From JADGQM01 sp964505935 (GTDB lineage: Bacteria; Desulfobacterota; Syntrophobacteria; Syntrophobacterales; Syntrophobacteraceae), in contig CAZDKX010000284.1 in assembly GCA_964505935.1 (NCBI GenBank), forward strand, positions 1-6,468: DNA of 6,468 nt. Reading direction: 5' to 3'. Under the pieces are notes generated by a model. It searched no databases and was not told the origin of the DNA. It saw only the letters and a list, made by a program, of their open reading frames with translations. Position numbers and translations under genes: made by a program. Positions 1 through 5,163 of the stretch are shown piece by piece (position 1 is the first letter of the stretch; the number at the start of each line of letters is the position of its first letter).

Positions 1-120
1 ATAAAAACCTCACCGTGGGGGGGGGGTGGTTCCCCCCCGCTTTCCCCCCCCCGCCCGGGGCTCCCCCCCCGCTCCCACATGGTCCCATGAGGCAACGAGG
101 TTTTTAGAAACGATGCAATT
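1..120. repeat. Homopolymer-rich G/C block with terminal 10-bp inverted repeat
   Basis: This block has extremely biased composition: ten G at 17-26, seven C at 32-38, nine C at 44-52 and eight C at 63-70, with almost nothing else between. It is framed by a perfect inverted repeat, TAAAAACCTC (2-11) and GAGGTTTTTA (97-106). Inside that, GTGGGG near 15-20 can pair with the C tracts ending in CCCAC at 74-78, so the whole block could fold into a long hairpin. A small palindrome, CATGG-tc-CCATG, sits at 78-89. The minus strand carries several long G runs and could form G-quadruplexes. No coding is seen. It may be a miniature inverted-repeat element or a large terminator-like hairpin, but homopolymer runs of this kind are also typical of sequencing or assembly error. 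Confidence 0.55.
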
Positions 121-152
121 CAACCTTTACAAGTATAGCTCGAAAGAGAGAA

Positions 153-255
153 GCAGTTGCCCATGTCATGGTGGGACACCCGAAGACTCATGAAAAGGGC
201 CGCAACTGGCCGGCAACTGCAACTCGCAACCCGCAACCCGCAACTCGCAACTTTT
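153..255 (+). repeat. Dispersed repeat, copy A: conserved leader plus heptad array
   Basis: A 51-bp leader (153-203) aligns without gaps to 3605-3655 with about 42 of 51 positions identical. It includes the shared words GCAGTTGC, GGACACCCGAAGAC and CATGAAAAGG. Degenerate heptads (AACTGGC, AACTGC) lead into four perfect AACYCGC units and a closing AACTTTTC, the same ending as in copy B. The copy lies 58 bp beyond the stop codon of the minus-strand sigma-54 activator. A short open frame across it is explained by the repeat and lacks protein character. The family is not recognised; short tandem heptamers of cyanobacteria are a loose analogy. Confidence 0.75.
221..255 (+). repeat. Heptad tandem array A (4 units)
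   Basis: The units are AACTCGC, AACCCGC, AACCCGC and AACTCGC (221-248), closed by AACTTTT at 249-255. Scored by the fourth base the order is T-C-C-T, which reads the same in both directions. The only variable position in the full units is that C/T transition. Confidence 0.85.
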
Positions 256-313
256 CAGGGCTGGTGAAGAACAGGCGAAGATGTCTCAGGAATCAATTTG
301 AAACACTAATGTA

Positions 314-1651
314 TTATGAAACAGTCTGTCTTTCCGCAAGAAACCGGTAGAGCGTGGCACGGCCAACACCCAGAAGCTTGGCGGCCTTCGACTTGTTGCC
401 GCCCGCTTCTTTGATGGCCCTGATCACCGATGCTTCCTCGAGCTTCTTCGCTGGCCCCGGTTTAATCCCCGAGCCAGTTTCCTTGCGCATCTCGAGAGGA
501 AGATTCTCGGGGTAAATCATGCCCCCTTTTGAAGTAACCAGAGAGAAGTGAATCGCATTGCGGAGCTCTCTGACATTGCCGGGCCAGGTGTAGTCCATCA
601 GAGCGGCAAGGGCTTCTTTGGAGAGTCCCCGTGATTTCTGGCCCCGCCCTGCGGCCTCATCCAGAAAATGAGCCGCCAGAAGAGGAATGTCATTCTTCCG
701 CTCACGCAAGGGCGGCAATCGCAGGGGAACAACATTCAGGCGGTAATAAAGGTCTTCCCGGAAGTGCTGTTTTTCCATTTCGCGTTTGAGCTCACGGTTG
801 GAGGCACTGATGACGCGCAAATCCACCTTGATGGTGCGCTCTCCGCCCACCCGCTCGAAGGTGCCTTCCTGGAGCACTCTGAGCAGCTTCACCTGCATGG
901 GTCGAGGAAGCTCCGACACTTCGTCGAGAAAGATCGTGCCGCCGTGGGCAAGTTCGAAGCGCCCCTTCTTGTCCCGAATCGCCCCCGAAAAAGCGCCTTT
1001 TACATGGCCGAACAGTTCGCTTTCGAGCAAACCTTCAGGGAGCGCCCCACAATTGACGGGAACAAAAGGGCCGCCGCTGCGGTAGCTTTCCTGATGGATG
1101 GCGGCTGCCACAAGCTCCTTGCCGGTCCCCGTTTCGCCATGGATGTGCACGGGGAAATCGTTGGTTGCCAGGTCCCGGATCTGTTCGAAGATGCTGAGCA
1201 TTTTCTGATCGCGACCGATGATGCCGGCAAAGCTGGTGAGCTCGCCCAGACGGGTTTTCAGGCCGATCAGATCGGTCAGATCACGAAAGGCCGCGAGCAC
1301 CCCGACGAAGCACCCCTTCTCGTCGGTCATTCCGGTAACGGACATCTCCAGTCGCCGGGATTCGCCGCTCCTGGTGAGGATATTCAGCGGATAGCTCGTG
1401 TGGATAAGGGTATCGGGCGTGTCCCCGCAGAACGAGCAGCGGTTACCGCAGAAAGGTCCGCCCAGCACCTCGTGACAGTCCCGACCGACCACCTCATCTT
1501 TCCTGAACCCGGTGATGGTCTCGGCCGCCCGGTTGAAGAAAAGGATGCGCCTGTTTTTGTCGTGAGCGATAATCCCTTCCATCAGGTTGTCGAGGATTTG
1601 TTCCAGGTTCTTCTTGTCAGCCAGCAGGCTTTCCAGGTCCAGATGATTCAT
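314..1651 (-). CDS. Sigma-54-dependent transcriptional activator (PAS, AAA+, Fis-type HTH)
   Basis: This 445-residue cytoplasmic enhancer-binding protein would drive open-complex formation by sigma-54 RNA polymerase through ATP hydrolysis. An N-terminal PAS domain (about 13-130) carries a cysteine cluster, C59-H60, C68, C72 and C75, plus C114, which suggests metal, Fe-S or redox sensing. The AAA+ domain (about 143-370) shows Walker A GETGTGKE (172-179), the sigma-54 contact loop as GAFSGA (219-224) instead of GAFTGA, Walker B GGTIFLDE (237-244), and a FREDLYYRLNVVPLRLPPLR segment. The C-terminal Fis-like helix-turn-helix is at about 415-438 (GGNKSKAAKLLGVGRATLYR). There is no receiver domain, so it is not a standard response regulator. 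The start at 1651 was chosen because GAGG motifs precede it and the PAS region begins just after; the frame stays open upstream to 1768, but those residues look like promoter DNA. It is divergent from the sigma factor gene. Its target genes cannot be read from the window. Confidence 0.95.
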   Translation of the reverse strand: MNHLDLESLLADKKNLEQILDNLMEGIIAHDKNRRILFFNRAAETITGFRKDEVVGRDCHEVLGGPFCGNRCSFCGDTPDTLIHTSYPLNILTRSGESRRLEMSVTGMTDEKGCFVGVLAAFRDLTDLIGLKTRLGELTSFAGIIGRDQKMLSIFEQIRDLATNDFPVHIHGETGTGKELVAAAIHQESYRSGGPFVPVNCGALPEGLLESELFGHVKGAFSGAIRDKKGRFELAHGGTIFLDEVSELPRPMQVKLLRVLQEGTFERVGGERTIKVDLRVISASNRELKREMEKQHFREDLYYRLNVVPLRLPPLRERKNDIPLLAAHFLDEAAGRGQKSRGLSKEALAALMDYTWPGNVRELRNAIHFSLVTSKGGMIYPENLPLEMRKETGSGIKPGPAKKLEEASVIRAIKEAGGNKSKAAKLLGVGRATLYRFLAERQTVS

Positions 1652-1885
1652 CCTCACGCCTCTGCCTCTGAGATCGGGAGTCTTCCCCTGTGATTTCCTT
1701 TGATTACTAGCGCTCTTTTTCCCAAACAGCAAGCAGAAACCAAACCCAGATCCGGAATAAGGTCGCAACCAGAGTGATTAACCGCATGAATGAGAAATTT
1801 CTAATCTGTCACTAATCCATCCTTAATGTTCGTCGCCTACCCTCACTGCCGTTGGCTCAGGACAAGTCTCCAAAGGAGGATTAGG
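1652..1885. promoter_or_regulatory. Divergent intergenic region between activator and sigma factor genes
   Basis: This 234-bp region must hold the promoters of both divergent genes. It is AT-richer than the flanks around 1780-1830. A perfect 10-bp palindrome, AGAAATTTCT, lies at 1793-1802 near the centre and could be an operator. No convincing -35/-10 pair and no GG-N10-GC sigma-54 element was found on either strand. The plus-strand gene has a textbook Shine-Dalgarno sequence, AAAGGAGGA at 1872-1880, five bases before its ATG. Confidence 0.5.
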
Positions 1886-3178
1886 ATGAAAGTCTCTTCA
1901 TCAGATGTGGCCATCGCCCGCGACGCTGTTCAACTCCGCCGGGTCGAGCAAGACCTCTCCAGACTGCTCAACGAAAGCAGATTGGAGGAGGTCTTCGGGG
2001 CCGAATTCACCCACGTGCCCGGTGCCCATGAACAACTCGCAGCAAGAACCGCAACACGGGTATCAGAAGAGCCGAATGGCCGGGAGGATGGACGGCAGGC
2101 CTTCGACCAGCCGGTCTCGGATGCTTCTGAAAGGCCCTCCGTGGCCTTCTATCTCAGAGAAGTCTCCAATTATCCGCTCCTCACCAAAGAGCGCGAGCAG
2201 GAGCTCGCCCAGACGCTGCGGCAAGGGCAGTATCGCGTGGCGGCATTGGTCGCAAAGCGCGCCCTGCAGGATGCCTCGATCCAGAAGCTGCATGACAAGG
2301 TGCGCAGACTGCTGAGCCGCGAACAGACCTTTCCGGGTGTGAGGGATAAGGCTGTCAGGCTGGTCTGGCTTACGCTCAGACGCCTGACCCAAGCCCATCC
2401 CGACCACCGCCTGTATCAGGAGATGCTAACCAGGACCGAAGCCGTCATGCTGGCCATGGACGCCGCCCGGCAGGAGATGGTAAAGGCCAATCTGCGGTTG
2501 GTCGTCAGCATCGCCAAGCGGTACCGGGGACGCGGGATGAGTTTTGATGACCTGATTCAGGAAGGCAATATGGGGCTGCTGACCGCCGTAGGACGCTTCG
2601 ACCATACCAGGGGAACGCGCTTCAGCACCTATGCAACCCATTGGATCAGACAGAGCATCCTGCGGGCCATTTATGTCAAGACGCGGACCATTCGCCTGCC
2701 CGTCCATTTTGTGGAACTGAAAAACCGCTTTTACAAAGTCTTTTATGAGCTTCTCAAAGAGCTCGGGCGCGAGCCCACCCCGCAGGAGATCGCAACCAGA
2801 GCCAGGTTGAGCGTCGACAAGATCCAACAAGTGCTGAGACTCTCGCTGCAACCGATTTCCCTCGAGACCCCCATCGGGGACGATGGGCATCGCTTGGGCG
2901 ATTTCCTCGAGGACCAGCACACCCCCTCGCCGGTGAGCCAATGCTCCCATGGTGAATTGGCGGAAGCCATCCGCCAATTGCTCGCCACCCTGCAACCGCG
3001 GGAGGAGGAGGTCATCCGGCTCCGCTTCGGGCTGGAAGGGCAGGCAGCCGAGACGCTGGAAAGCATTGGCCAGACCTTCAAGGTGTCGAAAGAGCGCATC
3101 CGCCAGATTGAGAAGAAAGCGCTGGAAAAACTGCGCAAGCTGAACCGCCAGGGTTTCCTCGCCGAGTGTATGGACTAG
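1886..3178 (+). CDS. Sigma-70-family RNA polymerase sigma factor (group 2, RpoD/RpoS-like)
   Basis: This 430-residue protein directs core RNA polymerase to promoters. Region 1.2 lies at about 84-115 (PSVAFYLREVSNYPLLTKER). Region 2 lies at about 196-270, with the core-binding segment near NLRLVVSIAKRYRGRGMSF and DLIQEGNMGL and the -10-reading and melting segment near RFSTYATHWIRQSILRAI. Region 3 is at about 276-345 (EPTPQEIA, then GDFLED), and region 4.2 at about 389-418, with the HTH ending in SKERIRQIEKKALEKLR. Region 1.1 is absent. Two points are odd. About 75 charged residues are inserted between regions 1.2 and 2.1 (roughly 116-190), where RpoS has almost none. The tandem Trp of RpoD/RpoS (TWW) is T-H252-W253 here. 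The ATG at 1886 was chosen for its AAAGGAGGA ribosome-binding site; an upstream in-frame ATG at 1826 lacks one. Group 2 fits better than the housekeeping factor because of the missing 1.1 and the size. The exact subclass is uncertain. Confidence 0.93.
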   Translation: MKVSSSDVAIARDAVQLRRVEQDLSRLLNESRLEEVFGAEFTHVPGAHEQLAARTATRVSEEPNGREDGRQAFDQPVSDASERPSVAFYLREVSNYPLLTKEREQELAQTLRQGQYRVAALVAKRALQDASIQKLHDKVRRLLSREQTFPGVRDKAVRLVWLTLRRLTQAHPDHRLYQEMLTRTEAVMLAMDAARQEMVKANLRLVVSIAKRYRGRGMSFDDLIQEGNMGLLTAVGRFDHTRGTRFSTYATHWIRQSILRAIYVKTRTIRLPVHFVELKNRFYKVFYELLKELGREPTPQEIATRARLSVDKIQQVLRLSLQPISLETPIGDDGHRLGDFLEDQHTPSPVSQCSHGELAEAIRQLLATLQPREEEVIRLRFGLEGQAAETLESIGQTFKVSKERIRQIEKKALEKLRKLNRQGFLAECMD

Positions 3179-3235
3179 CCGAGTGGGCGAAGTACCGCGC
3201 CACAGTATATACAGTGACCATGATCACGAAACATC

Positions 3236-3307
3236 ATTCCCGCAGGTTTCCGGCGGGAATCCAGGTTCTGAGAGTCCCATGGAGCCCCGCCTGAAGCCTG
3301 CGGCGGG
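3236..3307. repeat. REP-like doublet (two inverted stem-loop units)
   Basis: The first unit, CCGCAGGTTTCCGGCGGG (3240-3257), lies in a stem ATTCCCGC/GCGGGAAT (3236-3243 with 3253-3260). The second unit, CCCGCCTGAAGCCTGCGG (3286-3303), is the reverse complement of the first with 16 of 18 bases matching, and has its own stem CCCGCC/GGCGGG (3286-3291 with 3302-3307). The TCCA just inside each unit is also shared. Two head-to-head imperfect palindromes about 28 bp apart match the architecture of bacterial REP/BIME elements. It starts about 58 bp after the sigma factor stop codon and may stabilise or end the transcript. Confidence 0.75.
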
Positions 3308-3449
3308 TGACGACTGGACACCTGTTTATGGGGAGTGGTACTGAGGCTGTTGATGTGAAAATTGGTGAGCCGGTGAATGAGCAAATCGGCAACCTGACCC
3401 GCTAACAGCCAATTTGAGCTGGTGAGCTGGTTGTCAAGCTGAAGCTTTT

Positions 3450-3475
3450 CGTTCCCAAGCTGGAGCTTGGGAACG
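3450..3475. repeat. Perfect palindrome with 12-bp arms
   Basis: The arms CGTTCCCAAGCT (3450-3461) and AGCTTGGGAACG (3464-3475) are perfect reverse complements separated by GG. From memory, this kind of word recurs across unrelated bacterial genomes and, translated, gives the spurious peptide LVPKLQLGNE found in many wrongly annotated proteins. It is best read as a dispersed palindromic repeat or cruciform, not as coding sequence. Confidence 0.8.
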
Positions 3476-3558
3476 AGCAAACGCGCGGCCAGCAACCGGG
3501 CAAGCCTCCTTCCCGGCACGCTGAGAACGCCTTCCCATTCTCTATCGCAGCGTCACTC

Positions 3559-3582
3559 GTGGCGGGAAAGCCGCTCCTGCGG
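3559..3582 (-). repeat. REP-like hairpin (GCAGGAGCGGCTTTCCCGCC type)
   Basis: Read on the minus strand the element is CCGCAGGAGCGGCTTTCCCG followed by CCAC. It has a short stem, GCGG with CCGC (3562-3565 with 3571-3574). It resembles the GTAGGAGCGGGCTT... class of REP sequences known from Pseudomonas. The resemblance is by eye only; the stem is short and no second copy lies in the window. Confidence 0.4.
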
Positions 3583-3604
3583 AAATGCAGATTTCTCGAT
3601 GAGG

Positions 3605-3737
3605 GCAGTTGCTCATGACCCTCGGGGACACCCGAAGACGCATGAAAAGGACCGCGGTTGACCGGCTAACCCGCAACCCGCAACCCGCAACTCGCAACCC
3701 GCAACTCGCAACCCGCAACCCGCAACCCGCAACTTTT
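3605..3737 (+). repeat. Dispersed repeat, copy B: conserved leader plus heptad array
   Basis: The leader at 3605-3655 aligns without gaps to 153-203 (about 42 of 51 identical). A short divergent linker follows, then nine perfect AACYCGC heptads and the closing AACTTTTC. The 3' boundary is the same as in copy A, while the array is five units longer. It ends about 9 bp beyond the stop codon of the DUF5661-like gene, again on the 3' side of a minus-strand gene and in the same orientation. Confidence 0.8.
3668..3737 (+). repeat. Heptad tandem array B (9 units)
   Basis: Nine contiguous 7-bp units (3668-3730) alternate between AACCCGC and AACTCGC in the order C-C-C-T-C-T-C-C-C, a mirror-symmetric pattern, and are followed by AACTTTT (3731-3737). 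The minus strand carries seven GGG tracts with mostly 4-nt TTGC spacers, so a G-quadruplex is conceivable in RNA of the DUF5661-like gene. No indels interrupt the period. Confidence 0.9.
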
Positions 3738-3746
3738 CTAAGGCAG

Positions 3747-4184
3747 TTACTTCAGCTCTGCCGCTTCCGCCTGGCTCAACGCCAGCCTGGCCGCCACCAG
3801 CCTCTTGTAATAGGCGGCTACCTTTTGAGCATTGCCGGCAACCATTGCCTTCAGCAGATCGCCCTCCAATTCGGCTACCTCGAGCCGCTCATAATAGTCC
3901 AGCATCTCCTTGAAGTGGGCCAGGACGATCTTACCCGTCAGGATCGGATGGTTGTTGGTAACGTTCGCGTCCTTGAAACGAATGCCGTGTTCCAGCTCCA
4001 CCTCGAGGCCCGCCACGAAGCGCTCCAGGGTAATCGGCATGCCCTCCTGATTGACCTCGGCCAGGATGACGGCGGCTTCTTCAGGCAGGACTCTGGCCTC
4101 GCTCAGCGCCGTCCAGTCCCTGATCTTAAGGGCTTGACACACCCTCCTGACCTCATCCACGGTTATGTATTCCGGAAGTTGCAT
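3747..4184 (-). CDS. DUF5661-like protein of unknown function
   Basis: This 145-residue protein is predicted to be soluble and has no signal peptide or membrane segment. The centre carries a motif-rich stretch: GLEVELEHG (59-67), NVTNN (74-78), TGKIVLAHFKE (83-93) and DYY (96-98). This agrees with my recollection of the DUF5661 family, which has no established function. The rest looks mostly helical and ends in an Ala/Glu-rich helix (about 114-145). The start at 4184 is supported by GAGGAG six bases upstream; an in-frame extension to 4241 has no ribosome-binding site and low-complexity residues. It is last in a minus-strand cluster after the 73-residue gene, with an 81-bp gap. The conserved His and Tyr residues could bind metal, but that is speculation. 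Confidence 0.8.
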   Translation of the reverse strand: MQLPEYITVDEVRRVCQALKIRDWTALSEARVLPEEAAVILAEVNQEGMPITLERFVAGLEVELEHGIRFKDANVTNNHPILTGKIVLAHFKEMLDYYERLEVAELEGDLLKAMVAGNAQKVAAYYKRLVAARLALSQAEAAELK

Positions 4185-4265
4185 GTGGTTCTCCTCATTG
4201 CTTTCCTCAGTTTCGACAGCACTATTCCCACCGACTACCAAACGCCGGCTACTGGCCCCGCTCCC

Positions 4266-4487
4266 TCAGTCCGGAGAGGGCCACGAAACGCCCTTGCGCT
4301 TTTCCACCAGATAGCAGAAGCGATCCCATTCCACTTCCCGCTGACTGACCGGACAGCGCAGCTTGACCTTGCGCTCGCTTATGGCAATCACCTCCCAATC
4401 GCCACGACGCGGCCCGCTGTCAATGGTGATCTTCTCCCCCACTTCGAACGCATAAGGACTGAAAACCGTCACATCATGACTGCTCAT
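4266..4487 (-). CDS. Small hypothetical protein next to rubredoxin
   Basis: This 73-residue protein has no recognised family. It reads like a small beta-barrel: VGEKITIDSG (16-25), GDWEVIAISE (29-38), KVKLRCPV (40-47) and EVEWDRFCYLVE (51-62), alternating strands with glycine turns as in SH3/KOW-like folds. Two cysteines (C45, C58) are present, too few for a metal site alone. ATG at 4487 was preferred because AGGTGA lies eight bases upstream; a GTG at 4499 would add four residues (MRRA). It starts about 18 bp after the rubredoxin stop codon, so the two are almost certainly co-transcribed. A partner role for rubredoxin is inferred from position only. Confidence 0.75.
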   Translation of the reverse strand: MSSHDVTVFSPYAFEVGEKITIDSGPRRGDWEVIAISERKVKLRCPVSQREVEWDRFCYLVEKRKGVSWPSPD

Positions 4488-4505
4488 GGCTCTTCTCACC
4501 TGATT

Positions 4506-4709
4506 TCACTCGGCCGCGGAACCGGGCCCCCGGAGCGGTCGGAACATCTTCTTACCAGCCCCGCATACCGGGCACTTCCAGTCCTCCGGCAGATCCTCGA
4601 ACTTGACCCCCTTGGGAATCTTTCCCTTTCTGTCTCCCCGGTCCGGGTCGTACAGGAAGCCACAGTTGACCGTCTGACACTGATAGATTTCTTCCGGCTT
4701 CGCCACCAT
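4506..4709 (-). CDS. Rubredoxin (C-x4-C variant)
   Basis: This 67-residue cytoplasmic electron carrier should hold a single iron in four cysteine thiolates, C11, C16, C46 and C49. The second pair is the canonical CPVCG after the conserved DW (44-45). The first pair is C-QTVN-C, four residues apart instead of the usual two, a spacing reported for the type 2 rubredoxin of Desulfovibrio. YDPDRGD (20-26), IPKG (31-34) and FEDLPEDWKCPVCG fit the fold; the C-terminal tail is slightly extended (RPLRGPGSAAE). Rubredoxins typically serve oxygen and superoxide detoxification or oxidoreductases in anaerobes. The start at 4709 (MVAKPEE) has AAGGAG three bases upstream. An ATG at 4721 (MKESM) with a weaker AGGG is the alternative. 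The frame stays open to 5120, but the extra 130 or so residues look non-coding. It is the first gene of the cluster. Confidence 0.93.
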   Translation of the reverse strand: MVAKPEEIYQCQTVNCGFLYDPDRGDRKGKIPKGVKFEDLPEDWKCPVCGAGKKMFRPLRGPGSAAE

Positions 4710-4867
4710 GCTCTCCTTCATCCTGTCCCTGCACCGGACCGGCCGACCCGGTGGTTTGTCAACCTCAATGCGTGGGGCGCTTATCACCCATCGCAAAGCG
4801 CTAAAACGCCTTCCGCCTACCCCATCCAAATCTGCAGCATAACCTTCCCGATCCCAATGGCACTTAT

Positions 4868-4883
4868 TCCAAGAGTCATGCCA
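4868..4883 (-). promoter_or_regulatory. Near-match sigma-54 promoter toward rubredoxin
   Basis: On the minus strand TGGCATGACTCTTGGA matches the TGGCAYG-N4-TTGCW consensus at every defined position except the -12 C, which is G here. That base is nearly invariant in working sigma-54 promoters, so the call is weak. It would give a leader of about 150 nt before the rubredoxin ATG. It is of interest because a sigma-54 activator is encoded in the same window. Confidence 0.2.
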
Positions 4884-5134
4884 GGTACGGAGGCATGCGC
4901 ATCGCCGGCAGCTCTGCCAAATACATCCATCGATTGGACCTGCATGACCTGATTTTCTCCTCCGCCTGTTGCGCAACCTGATACAATCTTGAGTCATTCC
5001 GAGGGACGCCTGCAGTTGCCGGAAAGACCCGCCGGCCAAGGGCGGTTCAGGACATCCCGACAGCGGATTATCAGCGATGCGATATGCCTCATGTTGCGCC
5101 ACGAGACAGTTATGTGTCATGAGACAACCCAGCT

Positions 5135-5163
5135 TTGACGTCAGAGCGACGTTGATGGAGAAT
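5135..5163 (+). promoter_or_regulatory. Candidate sigma-70-type promoter for the ATPase-GNAT gene
   Basis: TTGACG (5135-5140, five of six to consensus), a 17-bp spacer and GAGAAT (5158-5163, four of six) form a plausible -35/-10 pair, with a start site near 5170 and a leader of about 100 nt. The -10 box is embedded in a 13-bp palindrome, TGGAGA-a-TCTCCA (5156-5168), and the -35 overlaps TGACGTCA (5136-5143). Either palindrome could be an operator. Confidence 0.4.

Larger units (their letters stand above)
3179..3746. other. Gene-free, repeat-rich intergenic region
   Basis: This 568-bp region between the converging 3' ends of the sigma factor gene and the rubredoxin cluster holds no supportable gene. 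It contains at least four distinct repeat structures, listed separately: a REP-like doublet (3236-3307), a perfect palindrome (3450-3475), a REP-like hairpin (3559-3582) and heptad-repeat copy B (3605-3737). Between them are GAGCTGGT/AGCTG-type short direct repeats around 3416-3470. No classical hairpin-plus-T-run terminator was found directly after the sigma factor stop codon, so the structured repeats may end transcription from both sides. Confidence 0.8.

Noticed and set aside
668..1693. 341-residue plus-strand open frame
   Set aside because: It is antisense to the sigma-54 activator, whose motifs are unmistakable. The translation has no domain character and no ribosome-binding site.
3175..3519. 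114-residue minus-strand open frame
   Set aside because: It is made of translated palindromic repeats, including LVPKLQLGNE, a peptide I recall from spurious annotations.
153..3737. CRISPR array
   Set aside because: The repeats are 7 bp, contiguous and without unique spacers, and no cas gene is visible.
4757..4762. Perfect TTGACA on the minus strand upstream of rubredoxin
   Set aside because: No acceptable -10 hexamer lies 16-18 bp downstream; the region there is GC-rich.
3609..4952. 447-residue plus-strand open frame
   Set aside because: It runs through the heptad array (repeated Asn-Pro-Gln style residues) and antisense to three real genes, so it is an artefact of GC-rich codon structure.
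4722..5120. N-terminal extension of rubredoxin
   Set aside because: About 130 extra residues with erratic Arg/Cys-rich composition precede a complete rubredoxin. The internal ATG has AAGGAG and gives the normal size.
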